NCBI GenBank assembly: GCA_049999805.1
Contig: JBNGIO010006169.1
Span: 73,354-129,739, forward strand
Length of the DNA: 56,386 nt
Direction of reading: 5' to 3'
From: Folioceros fuciformis
Taxonomy: Eukaryota > Anthocerotophyta > Anthocerotopsida > Anthocerotales
In this document: piece after piece, positions 13,101-23,400 of the stretch
How positions within the stretch are numbered: the first letter of the stretch is position 1
Layout: every line of letters starts with the position of its first letter
Program-made: the position numbers and the translations under genes
The notes under the pieces: generated by a model
Told to the model about the DNA's origin: nothing
Seen by the model: the letters and a program-made list of their open reading frames with translations, nothing else
The model's database searches: none

Positions 13101-14335
13101 GTCGTCGGTCAAGCAAAAGTAGTAACGAGATCCGCCAAGTGAAGCCTCCTGTATCTTCCCAGATATATCTGCATGGACAAGCTCCAATACTTGTGATGCC
13201 CTATGTGCAGGTGCATTAGGGAAAGGAGCCTCCTTCTTCTTGGCAAGAATGCATGCTTCGCAGACTGTAAGGTCTTTGAAGCACTTGGGCATGGGTTCTC
13301 GAAAACATTCCTTGTTGGACATGTCCACCAGCTTTGCTCGGTTAACGTGTCCTAGGCGAGCATGCCACAAAGCAGCCAGCTTCTTCTGGTCCATGTGGGT
13401 ACTCCTCGTAGAACATACTGTATGAGCACGCTTGCAGTTGATGTTCAGCTTATACAAGTCGTTGACGGTACCACCCCTTCGAAGGCACATATACCAGGTG
13501 AACATGCCTTGCTAAAGGAACAAGACACCTGATAAGCTTGCATAAGAAGAGCGTACGCCTTCAACAGTCTGCTAAGTGACATCAAATTCTTCGCCATCCT
13601 CGGGACATACAACACCTCGTCAAGAGTAAGCTCTGTATTGTCCGGCAAGATAAAGGTACACCTCCCGTGTTCTCTGATCTACAACCCAGTCTCAGTCCTC
13701 TCATCTCCCAACAACGCTTTCTCAGGTACTTTAAGCAGATGCAGATGTGAAAACTGGTCCTTGTCCATACAAATATGTTTAGTTGCTCCAGAGTCCGGAT
13801 ACCAACTGATTCTATCCCTCGTGGAGCTAGACAGACAAACAATATAAATCCTCATAGTAGATTTATCGTGGTCATCTCCAGACTTGTCTTTCACTGCCAT
13901 GCTGGAAGTAGGTGTGTGTTGGCGCTACGGCTCGCTTGCCTTCTTCTTGTGGCAATCACGGGCCCAATGCCCAGCTATCCCACACCAATAACAGTTGTCT
14001 ATCCTCTTAGTGGAAGAAAATCCAGAGTCACTAGCACGCTGACATGATCCTTGAGTCTTCCCTTTATTTGTGTGCGGCTTGAACTTCGTAGCCATCACCT
14101 TTTCACTCTTGTGTTTATGTCCACCTAACATAAGCTGCCGACTTTGCTCCTCTTGGTACAATGCCCCAATGACATCCTCCAATGGCCTAGTGTTGGATGT
14201 GCTCGCAGCGCTTGTGGGGCGAATTGGACCATTTTGTATACTCACAAAATTTTGATAGGATGGTGGAAGGCTGATTAGCAGTTGCGCAGTGGAGAGGTTG
14301 GAGTCTCCAATCATTAGAATCTTGCATCGCTAATG
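10189..14335 (-). mobile_element. Ty1-copia LTR retrotransposon, degraded, 5' end missing
   Basis: The order on the minus strand is gag, protease, integrase, reverse transcriptase, RNase H, which defines Ty1-copia. Gag ends with a CCHC zinc knuckle (CYWCGIAGHWARDC, near 14000). Protease has WYPDSGATKHIC (near 13810). The GAG-pre-integrase domain has LWHARLGHVN and CEACILAKK. The integrase core continues through RMDNGTEFVN and QQQNGVVERKNQ (12990-12435). Reverse transcriptase begins WKLVDLP..KWVFKHK (12413-11817) and holds the catalytic YVDD in LYVDDVILAT (near 11455). RNase H has TDADWASDADSRRN and STEAEYKSL (11077-10463). Several in-frame stops, including a TAG just after LVARGFT near 11816, and frame breaks make it non-autonomous. 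The copy breaks off inside gag at about 14335 with no 5' LTR or primer-binding site. Confidence 0.92.
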
Positions 14336-15100
14336 CTAACAAATATACTTTAGTTGTTGTTGATGCATTGAATAATAAGTTTCATAATCTTGGTGTATTG
14401 CAATATCCTTGTCGTCTATTGAATCCTGAATTTTATCTTGGAGACGTGGATGAATACATATTATTAGTTGATAATTTGTTAGAGATATTATTAAAAAGTT
14501 TAAAATTAATTCTTTTGATATAGATATTAATGGAATCAACCCTTTTATAGTTGATGAGGTATGTTAAATTGAGTTGCTAATATTTATCTCATTTGCAAGT
14601 ATTTTTTGTACTGGATTTAATAATATCTTACATAATACCGATAGCTCTGACTCCGTCTACGTTAAGTGTTTAGAATTATGTTTTATCATACCTTTTCATA
14701 ACTCCTATATGTGAGCTCTGGGATTTTCTAAAAAAAACTTTATAATAAATAAAATAAAAATGAATCTTAACATTCTCACTTTCATGCACTAACCAGTACG
14801 TCCATCAATGGTCCTATATTAAGCACATACATTGGCACAGTACGTTCAAAGCATGGAAAGACCACCCTTGACCGTAGAATATACCAAACATTTGAAGTGA
14901 TGTGAACCGTATGAGTCAGCCGATTGTCCATTCCCTACTGCACCACGCCACACACGAAGGGCCTTCCTGTCTACGATTTCATCTTTCTGGATCGCACAGC
15001 GGAATACCGAACGCTTGCTAAGTATGACAGATCTTTGGCGGCCGATGCCACCAACGGACGCCAAGCAGCTCACCATCGCGCTTTTAAGTCTTTATCAAAA
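14336..15100. other. AT-rich segment abutting the truncated copia element; no gene called
   Basis: Base composition drops sharply at about 14336, where homology to copia gag stops, so this looks like an insertion or recombination junction. A plus-strand frame from 14331 is open for about 60 codons and includes LLNPEFYLGDVDEY. That is faintly like the region before a hAT dimerisation domain, but it is too short and broken to assign. Confidence 0.3.
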
Positions 15101-16066
15101 TTTCACTGAAGTGTGTGAGCAGACGGCATCAGCTTGCTTCTCTAGTAAGAAATCCATGGCGACATAAGCGATTTGCGATCATAAAGCAATGTTGTCCCAT
15201 AACTCTTCCATTCTTGCGACACATGGAGAATCATTTTCTGCTGCCGGAATTGAGATGCCTGTGCTCAAACCTCCTCGATTGCCAAAACTGAAAAGGCTTG
15301 TCTGACAGACCGGCACAAGCATGTGGACAGAGCGTCCCCTGAACTTTTCAGTAGTAATCCGGAGGCGTTATGAGGCCCATTGTTTGGACAGATTCTGGTT
15401 CCTGGTGACTATGTAATGTTGCAGGGCAATGGTTCTCGAAGAAGTCTGGTAAGGACAATTGGACACAGGAGCAGTAGATGGGAGTCAGTTTGGAATTTGA
15501 ACTCACGAGCGTTCCTTCTCCGTGGTGCTTTTCAATAATGCTCACTACACTTCAGGATAGTTGGCTTTCAGTAACCCTGAGACTGAACACCTCAAGACCT
15601 TGTGCATATCGAGAACTGTCCGGCTGGACCGCTTCTTTGACCTGTCCATCAATCTGCAAGCTGTATACGTATATCCAACCAAGCATGGGAGTTGTCCTCA
15701 GACAGTCATATCCTCCACACAGATCAGCCTGAGCGGAAAAATCGTAGGACCGCAGTACTTCAGCTGATCAAATGTCTTAGCGTAGCCTCAACAGGTTGTG
15801 ATGAGTCTCGTAAACTCCCACGTTTTGCATCCAAGATTAGGTGCAAGGACGTCGGCGCCAACGGATCGTCCGAGGCAGCATGAGGCAAGACATTTGCGGG
15901 AACATGGTCGCCTGACGCCATATCTCGACGTCAGTCGTAAGTACAGAGACAAACAATGAGGGTCTAGAGTCATGTGACCATTCCCTTGAGTCTCATACCC
16001 AACGAGGATGCGGTTGGGGCGTAAGCTAAAATCACAGAAGATCGAAAGTGACAATCTGACTCTAAC
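15101..16066. other. intergenic or unrecognised minus-strand coding DNA upstream of bS18m
   Basis: GC content returns to genic levels. On the minus strand, frames near 15780-15560 and 16054-15788 stay open for 65-90 codons without a recognisable domain. They could be exons of an unidentified gene or simply the upstream region of bS18m. I do not call a CDS. Confidence 0.3.
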
Positions 16067-16074
16067 TAGGGTTT
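16067..16074. promoter_or_regulatory. telo-box-like element upstream of bS18m
   Basis: TAGGGTTT lies about 64 bp before the bS18m start codon. Telo-boxes (AAACCCTA) are common in promoters of plant genes for the translation machinery. The assignment rests only on this short match and its position. Confidence 0.3.
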
Positions 16075-16137
16075 TGAAACAGGGAATTTTGTCCTTCTAC
16101 CGATCTCAGTCGACGAATTCAGCCCCGAGGTTGGAGC

Positions 16138-17771
16138 ATGGCTGGCGCGGTCATAGGCCCGGCCAGGAGGGCTCTCTTGCCTCTGGCTCGAGCATGCCAG
16201 TCTTCTGCAGTACGCTATCAGCTCTGTGTTGGCCCGACGGTGAGGGCTGCGGAGTTCTGTTCCAAAGCCCGAGGTCTGTTGATTCCCATTGTCCATGTCC
16301 TGTTTGGTATGCTTTGCTTCCAGGTTGATTTGTTAAGTTTGTTTTCGCTTTTGATTGGGGGCAGGCTCTGATCGACAGGAGGGTCAGCAGACGCCAGTAG
16401 CTCAAGGGCAGTGGAGGAAATGGATCGAATGGAAGCTTTCTGGTAGGCTCTGTGGGCAGACGTTGAGGGTAGTGGGGCTAATGTGGTCTTATCATGAGGG
16501 AGTCATGTGAAAAAGTTGCTGGATTCTGCTACCTTCGTAGAAAAGGATAAGAAGCGGGGTGCGGGAACCGATGGCGTGTCGTCTACACGGGGGTCGGCAG
16601 CTAAGTCTACAAGTACTGTGCACCTGTCTTTTTGCCATCCGTTGTGTACTTGCTTGCTTGTGTGTGTGTGTGGCTGCTTGGACGCTTGGTAAGTTGATGG
16701 ATAGAGGCTACCGTGGTTTTGTAACTGGCATGGAGCTGACACAGTGTGGGTGTGGGATATCTGCAGATGTGTTGAAGGGAGCAAAGCAGGTGGGTGGGGT
16801 CCTTGAATCCGTAGATGATTTTGAGCGCCGGGTCTTGGGGACACAGTGGAAGGGGGTGAAAGATGGAGGTGGTAGTGATCTGCTGAAAGAGTTAGAGGCG
16901 ATTGACAATGCATCAGTTGCCTCGGATGGGATTTTTGATGAGGAGGAAGATGCTAGTATCCAGGCCAGTTGGGGTAACCCCGAGCCTGCAACTGAGGCAG
17001 ACATCAACGTAGCAGCAGACAGGGGCTTATCTGCCGCAGAGGCGTACGATCTGGAAAGTCCAGACAAGCCGTACCAATTCAGACCTGGTAGATCTTTTTT
17101 CCCAGGGCAGAAATATGATTCCGAGGTAAGAAAGACGTACACTCTGCAAGAGTTTGTTTCCCGTTTGCGCGCTTGCGTGCCAAGCCCCACATTCTGGGGC
17201 TGAGTTGCTTTATCTATCAACTCTGCTGCTTGTGCAGGATCTTGACATATCAAGGCTGCATGAAACTGAGAGTCAGCATCAGAGAACCAAGAATGTAGTC
17301 GAGAGCAGTGTAGTACTCAAGAAGTCTGATTTCCGGGTATCATATCCTGTCGGCTGGTTCCTAGCTATATTGTTAACAAACTGAATTCGCCTTGCACTTT
17401 GCGTGGAAGTGGAAGCTAACGCCGAAGGCGCTGGGGTGGGGCTTGGCTATTGCAGAATGTCAGGTTTCTGTCAGCTTTTCTCTCGGATACCGCAAGAATA
17501 CAGCCCAGAAGAAGGGTATGTGATGATCTCAGTACTGCGTTCCCTTACCAGCTTTGCTCATCAATAGCACATGTATTGACCCATGGTTCTGTGCTTGCAG
17601 AATCGTATAAGTGCCAAGGCGCAGAGAAAGCTTGTCCGTGAGATCAAAATTGCTCGTTCGCTTGGACTGATGGCTTTCACCTCCATGGGGCAAGATCCTT
17701 TTGCTTTCCGTAGACCAGGCTCCGGACCGAACGGTTCAGGACCTCCAGAATTCTCCCGCCCTGGACCCTGA
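16138..17771 (+). CDS. small ribosomal subunit protein bS18m, mitochondrial (five exons, 274 aa)
   Basis: This is a bacterial-type S18 protein of the organellar small ribosomal subunit. Exons 16138-16273, 16767-17125, 17238-17336, 17456-17515 and 17601-17771 have GT-AG borders and join in frame to 274 residues. The N terminus (MAGAVIGPARRALLPLARAC) is rich in Arg and Ala and lacks acidic residues, as in mitochondrial presequences. A long acidic linker contains ESVDDFERRVLG, seen in plant bS18m proteins such as At1g07210. The S18 core follows: LKKSDFR, NVRFLSAFLSDTARIQPRR, NRISAKAQRKLVREIK and ARSLGLMAFTSMG. Plastid S18 is normally plastid-encoded, which supports a mitochondrial role. The gene lies 372 bp upstream of RPL27a on the same strand. 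Confidence 0.9.
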
Positions 17772-18143
17772 AACGATCGACAAGTCGGGAAGTCATTCCT
17801 TCTTTCGGCGCCATTAAAGCACTACACCAAGGAGTTGGCTGAGCCGCGAGGCAGAGATCAATGCTACTAACACCAGTTACGTCAGCCTAGGATAATTGAC
17901 CAGTAGATAGTTAGCCTATCATATTAACACCTCAATTTACTACAGTACGCACGGACCCAATCGTTTGTGACAAGCCTTGCTTGTGTTTCGAAGTTTCCTT
18001 TAAGGAAAAAAATAGATTCTATTGGAATTCTGTCAAAGTTTCCCGGACATAGTGTCTAGGTGTTCGATTGTTTGAACAGGAAGTCTAGCTACAACTTGTA
18101 TTCGTCGCTGGATTCAGTCTGGTCCATCCCAGAGGTCGGCGCC
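17772..18143. other. bS18m 3' region and RPL27a promoter / 5' UTR
   Basis: This 372-bp gap separates two co-oriented ribosomal protein genes. It is AT-rich around 17880-18050. No separate gene is seen. Confidence 0.5.
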
Positions 18144-18584
18144 ATGACCACTCGGTTGAAGAAACATCGCAAGAAGCGCGGACACGTCTCGGCGGGGCAC
18201 GGGCGTGTCGGCAAGCACCGCAAGCATCCTGGAGGGAGGGGTAACGCTGGTGGCATGCACCACCACAGGATTCTCTTCGACAAGTACCATCCTGGATACT
18301 TCGGCAAGGTTGGGATGCGCTACTTCCACAAGACCAAGAACCAGTACCATAATCCCATCGTGAACGTGGACAAGCTGTGGTCTCTGGTGCCGGATGCGGT
18401 GAAGGAGCAGGCAGATGGCACCAGGGCTGCGCCTCTCTTGGACGTAACGCAGCACGGTTTCTTCAAGGTGTTAGGGAAGGGCGATTTGCCCTCGCAACCC
18501 GTGGTGGTAAAGGCCAAGTTGTTTTCCAAGCTAGCGGAGAAGAAGATCAAGGCTGCTGGAGGCGCGGTGGTTCTTACGGCGTAA
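18144..18584 (+). CDS. RPL27A: 60S ribosomal protein L27a (uL15), intronless, 146 aa
   Basis: uL15 is a core protein of the cytosolic large ribosomal subunit. The 146-residue protein begins [20 protein letters not shown], then has [39 protein letters not shown] and a C-terminal [18 protein letters not shown]. Length and motifs match plant RPL27a throughout with no gap. The frame extends upstream to 18060, but family homology begins at the ATG at 18144, so I chose that start. Arabidopsis RPL27a genes are also intronless. It converges on the AP-4 sigma gene, with about 400 bp between stop codons. Confidence 0.97.
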   Translation: MTTRLKKHRKKRGHVSAGHGRVGKHRKHPGGRGNAGGMHHHRILFDKYHPGYFGKVGMRYFHKTKNQYHNPIVNVDKLWSLVPDAVKEQADGTRAAPLLDVTQHGFFKVLGKGDLPSQPVVVKAKLFSKLAEKKIKAAGGAVVLTA

Positions 18585-18980
18585 GGTTTTTGCTGTGATT
18601 TTTAGTGTAGGGGGGACGGAGCGGATAGGGTTTAAGCTTTGATTTGGCTGGACCACATCTTCTGAAGCTTAGAGATGCCCGGTGAAGCTTTGGTTGTTTG
18701 TCATGTACTTTGATGCGAAGCTCGTCGCTCCTGGGAAGCTTAGTTTTGTTGGCCGTTGTGTTAGGCTGCAACTGTGCTTGACTTTGGGGGGTCAGGCTTG
18801 CCGAGCTCTTGAGAACTGGAATTAGGGGTGGAATGCCCCTCGTGAGTTTTGGTTGAGTGATTGTGGGGATTTAGAAACTGATTCGTCAAATCTTCCATTT
18901 TGGCATTCCTGGTTTCACTGAATAGTTTTACATGATGAGGAACTACAGGGCGTGCTGATATGAACTTCAAGCTACGATCC
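18585..18980. other. convergent 3' region between RPL27a and AP-4 sigma
   Basis: This holds the 3' UTRs of two convergent genes. No coding sequence or RNA gene is recognised. Confidence 0.5.
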
Positions 18981-19741
18981 TCAAGATACTTTGTCCATCT
19001 GTCGTATCGGAGTCAGGATGTTAATCTTGCTCGTCTCCACAATACATCCGTTCATCACCATCTCTTCGAGCATGAAATGTGCTTTCTCCAGGTGAAACAT
19101 GATGTCAAGCTCGCACTGCACACAATCATTATATGAGATGTCGTCCTGTATCGTACTTGCGGGCTGTGGCTGGACAAACTATGGTGGCACACGACTAGGA
19201 AATGTAGAAACCAAGTCTACTAACCACGTTGCCGAAGTATTGGTCCATGGTTTCCACAAGGCAATGTATGAATTCCAAGATAGCCATTTCGTTCTACACA
19301 GTTCAAGCAGCGATGATACAACAATCTGCAAATTGCCCTGAGAATCGAGGAATCTCAAAAGGCGCGTCTCAAAAGGCTTACCTCATCTCCATCCACACCC
19401 ACTAGGAAGAAAAGAGACGCATACTTTCTGTAGATGATTTTGTAGCTCCGGTGCTCCACAAAGGAACACTACACGTTTCAATCGATTGGTGTCAGATCCT
19501 GCCTCGGAAAAGCACAAGACACATGGAATAGCTACATCCAGCTATCTGCAATCATTCAAGCAGCACGGATGCAGCCATACGGATTCATCAGCAAGTCCAC
19601 CTGATTTTCAGATCTCGCCAGGCATTTGCGCACAATCTCGCCTTCCAATGCGCGTCTTTCCTCCAATGTGAGATGCTCGTAGTACTGTGCCAGCCTGGTC
19701 TGCCCTGCTTTGTTCACGAGAAGCACAAACCGAATTGCCAT
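18981..19741 (-). CDS. AP4S: AP-4 complex subunit sigma (four exons, 143 aa)
   Basis: This is the small sigma chain of the AP-4 adaptor, which sorts cargo at the trans-Golgi network without clathrin. Exons 19741-19601, 19468-19382, 19293-19225 and 19115-18981 are all in phase 0 and join to exactly 143 residues, the usual AP-4 sigma length. The order is [89 protein letters not shown] and then [19 protein letters not shown], ending before TGA at 18981. The [10 protein letters not shown] motif separates AP-4 sigma from AP-1, AP-2 and AP-3 sigma. The gene is divergent from the helicase gene, with 672 bp between start codons, so the two may share a promoter region. Confidence 0.96.
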
Positions 19742-20413
19742 GTTCTATCTTCTATCAGCAGATTTCCGCAGCGTACAGACTTCGCTGGAAAAGAGCTCGA
19801 AAGGCGGTCTCTCGAAATCTCATCCCGGTCTCGAAGTCCTTCTCAAATCCTTCCAACAAGACAATTTTGGTTCCTCTTGGGTGCCCTGTGCTCAGTCGTC
19901 CGAACCAGCTTCGCAAATCCGTGTCAGGAGAAAAACCCTACATATCGGTTCAGCCCTAAAGGGAATTCAGGGGGTTTAAGGTGGAAGGGGTTCTCAACAG
20001 GGCTTAAAGGTTTGCGCTCCTGATAAGCGTGAATATTCATCAAGCTCAAGTCTGCCTTGTCGTCGAACTTATGCCTTATTAGTGGTGAATGCTTCCTGGA
20101 ATTCGTTTGGTGGGCTGACGCTATCTCGTGCAGATTCATGCAATCTTGGGGGTTCATGTTGTATGCAAGTGAACGTGGCGGTGATTGCTTTTTCAAAATT
20201 CAGAGGTGCCTGCCATTTGTTCTGTCTCGAGGACCATCGTTTGGAAGTCCGGGAAAACATTGGACATGTCCGTTGGCCCTGTAGATGAATCGGGCTGTCC
20301 TTGTTATGCATTGGTGGCCTTGTTAGGCTTGCATTGATACAACTCAAGGTGTATGTACATCCGTGCCTGCCTCGTGTTTGCCTTCCCCTTTTGTTGTACT
20401 GGTGTAGTAGAGT
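19742..20413. promoter_or_regulatory. shared divergent upstream region of AP-4 sigma and the Senataxin-like helicase
   Basis: This 672-bp segment separates two head-to-head start codons. It contains AAACCCTA at about 19935, a telo-box-like motif, close to the AP-4 sigma start. Shared regulation is inferred from layout only. Confidence 0.35.
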
Positions 20414-23400
20414 ATGGTTGAACACAATGACGCTCGCAAGGTGGCATTACATGCTTTGGAAAACCTTGTTAGAGTACGGGAACAGGAAGTTGAGGATATT
20501 GAGAATAAGCTAGCGCGCCTTGAAGCACACCTGGCTGCATTGCTGGAGTCCTTCTCCGTTCCGGTATTTCCTGAAGGTGGGTTCTTCTGCAGGCGGCCAC
20601 CCGAGATATTGGGAGCTGAGGATCTTGTTGAAGTCGATTGTAGGGAGTTGTTAACTGCCTTGTTTGACTGGTTTGATACCACTGGAACGGGAGGATGACT
20701 GAACTTATTTATTGTATCTCAGGTGTGGAACGAGATGATGTAAATCCTGTGGAGAAGAGCTGTGGAGGTGAAGTGATACCCCTCACGAGAGGGAGCAGTG
20801 ACGTTGCCCCAAACCTGATGCCGGCGAATCTCGTGGCACTGAACGAGTCACCTACAAGAAACTTGTGCGTTGTGAATCGAGGTGTGAAAGTGGATGGCCA
20901 AATATCAGTCTGTTAAGAGATTGCTGTCACCATTCCGCCTCTGTCCATCCATGATGATCCGAATGCCTTATACTATCCAGTGCTTGACTCATGGCGTTTT
21001 TGTCTCCAGACTTTGGGGCTGCTGGTGCAAGTCCTCGTCAGAACAGTCCTAGAGATGAAGTGGCAGATCTGCGTGGACGACACAGCAATGAAGCTGTTAA
21101 TCGTTTGACGAAGGGGGATCATATTGCACAAAACAGTTCACTGACGGAGAAGCTGCTCGATGTTGACACAGGTGTAGAGCGCGATGTTGGTAAAGTTCCG
21201 AGACAGTCCATCTCCTTTCTGACGAGTTCTTTAGCGTATTTCGGCTGTTTCAAAGCGAGGCAGCGCAGAGGCTTGTTTTAGAACCCTAAACTTTGTGCAG
21301 ACATTGGGAATACAAATGTTGGAGAGCGCCTGTTTGAAGTCGTGCCCAGAGATGATCAAGAATCAGCCTATCAAGCTCTTTTTGATAGGTCCATTCTGAA
21401 TATACAGAATCGTGGTGAATCTCTTGATTCACTCAAGATGTGCCATCAAACTGAGTTGAAACCAGAGTGGAAGTCAACTCCACCACTTTATTTCGATGGA
21501 CTTGAGCACTACAAGAAGTTCTTTCAATGTCTTATCTTTGAGGAGGCGATGGCTATAATTGACAAGTCCTGCCGAAAGCTGCCAGGTGCACCAGTGACAG
21601 GTTGAAAATATCGGTTTCCTGCAAAAAGTCTTGGTGCAGCATGCATGTTGCTGTTGGTTTCTGATTTTGCATTCAGATCTCTTTTTTTTACATGTTATTT
21701 TGTTCAAAATGGTTGGTTCCAGATGAATGTCGTCAACCTGGCTTAAGCAGCTCTCGGGAGTATTCTGTGTGGAAAGTTCGAGACAGTTCTCAGAATGGGG
21801 ATATTGAACCTTGTTTCCAATTTCGTGACCTTTGTGTTTATCCCTCCAAACCAGTTGAAGACTATCCTCAGCATTTTTCATCTGATCGCCTTACTTGGTT
21901 TAAGAAGGATGACATTATGATGGTTTTGCTTCCCTCTTCGAAGGAGATCCAGGGGCTTGCCATGGTAGGTGAAGTAAACAAGGAAGAGATTAAGCTGAGG
22001 ACACGCTTTGCCTGGAATTCGTCAGTTAACCAGGTTTTAGCTCCTTGTCTTGGAGTTTGAGATGAGCTCAATGAATGTAAAGAAGATGTAAAAATACGAG
22101 ATCTTTCTTTATGCTGACTTTTATCTTTGTTCTGCTAGGAATGTGTCCTGATGAAGATACCCCGTTTGACTGAGTTACGGCAGATGTTTATGGCCTTACC
22201 TAGAGCTTCCTCCATATTTCAACCTTTACTCCAGCAGCTTATGAAGCCAAGAGTGACTGGTAACAAATGGATAGTCCCGCATGCAGCTCCTTCTGGCTAT
22301 GGGGACCTTTCCAAGGCTACTGACTCGTTGGCTGAGTTGCGACACACGGAAAATCCATTCCTCTCATCATCGGCATCAGCAAAACTATTAGATGACTCGC
22401 AGCTTGGCGCGGTCATGGCGCTTATGAAGATGCACCAAGGCTTTTTGCTAGTTCAAGGTCTACCCAGATCTGCCCACTCGTCATGTTGGACAGTCTTCAT
22501 CTTTGCTTCATTTGATCACAAGAAGTACATCAAGGACATATCTAATGGGTAATGTGTTACATCAGGTGGTCCAGGAACTGGAAAGGTGGTTATTCCTTCA
22601 CATGCTGTACCTGGTGCTGCACAATGCTGCTGGTAGATTCTGTGATCTGAGAATAGGACGTAGTAGATTCCACTTGTGGTGACTGAAGGTCGTCTTTCCC
22701 ATAGACATAAACTGACTTATATGAATCCTTTTGTCTGCTTGTCGCATTCAGACAACCACCATATTTGGTGAGTCCTGTGTTTCCTCACTTGAGGTGGTTT
22801 AATCATGGTAAGTGGAGTCATCAGGGCCTGATTATGGACCAGTTGTACATATTTGCTGCAGGTATGGTTTCAGCTCTGTTGATCCACCAGCCGAAGTAAG
22901 TGCATTTATTTAGTCCCTGTGATTACAGATTGAAAGCACAATCCTGCTGGCATTCTAACAGTTTTCTGCTGGGAGCTGCTGTTTCACATTACTAGGATTA
23001 GGATCCTTGTTTGTACACCATCAACTGCAGCAATAAACCACATCCGCCTGGGTCTGATGGATGAGATGCTTGACAAAGGTGGGAGGCCTTTGTTTCTCAC
23101 ATCAATGGCCTTTCATGAGCTTGTCTTCAGAAGCGGAGATACTGACCATGGAACAGGGCCTGTTGCTAGAGAAAGGGCTTCTGTTGTGTGTGCTACATTG
23201 GTTGAATGTGGTGGCATGCAAGCAGTGAATCAGTTTGATGTGGCAATCATTGGTACGAGCCGCTCTTCTTTCCTAGGATTGGATGATTGGAAGTACGGGT
23301 CATCTGTTTTGCTGATCTCCGTTTTTTTTTTTTTTTTGCCTCATCCAGATGAAGCTGCCCAGGTATTGTTTCCCGTGCAATTGTCGCTGAATTCATTACT

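Noticed and set aside
14331-14520. Plus-strand frame with LLNPEFYLGD, possibly a hAT transposase fragment
   Set aside because: Only about 60 codons with later stops, and the resemblance rests on a few residues. Not enough to call an element.
18060-18143. Upstream in-frame extension of RPL27a
   Set aside because: Family homology begins exactly at MTTRLKK, so the extra 28 codons are more likely 5' UTR.
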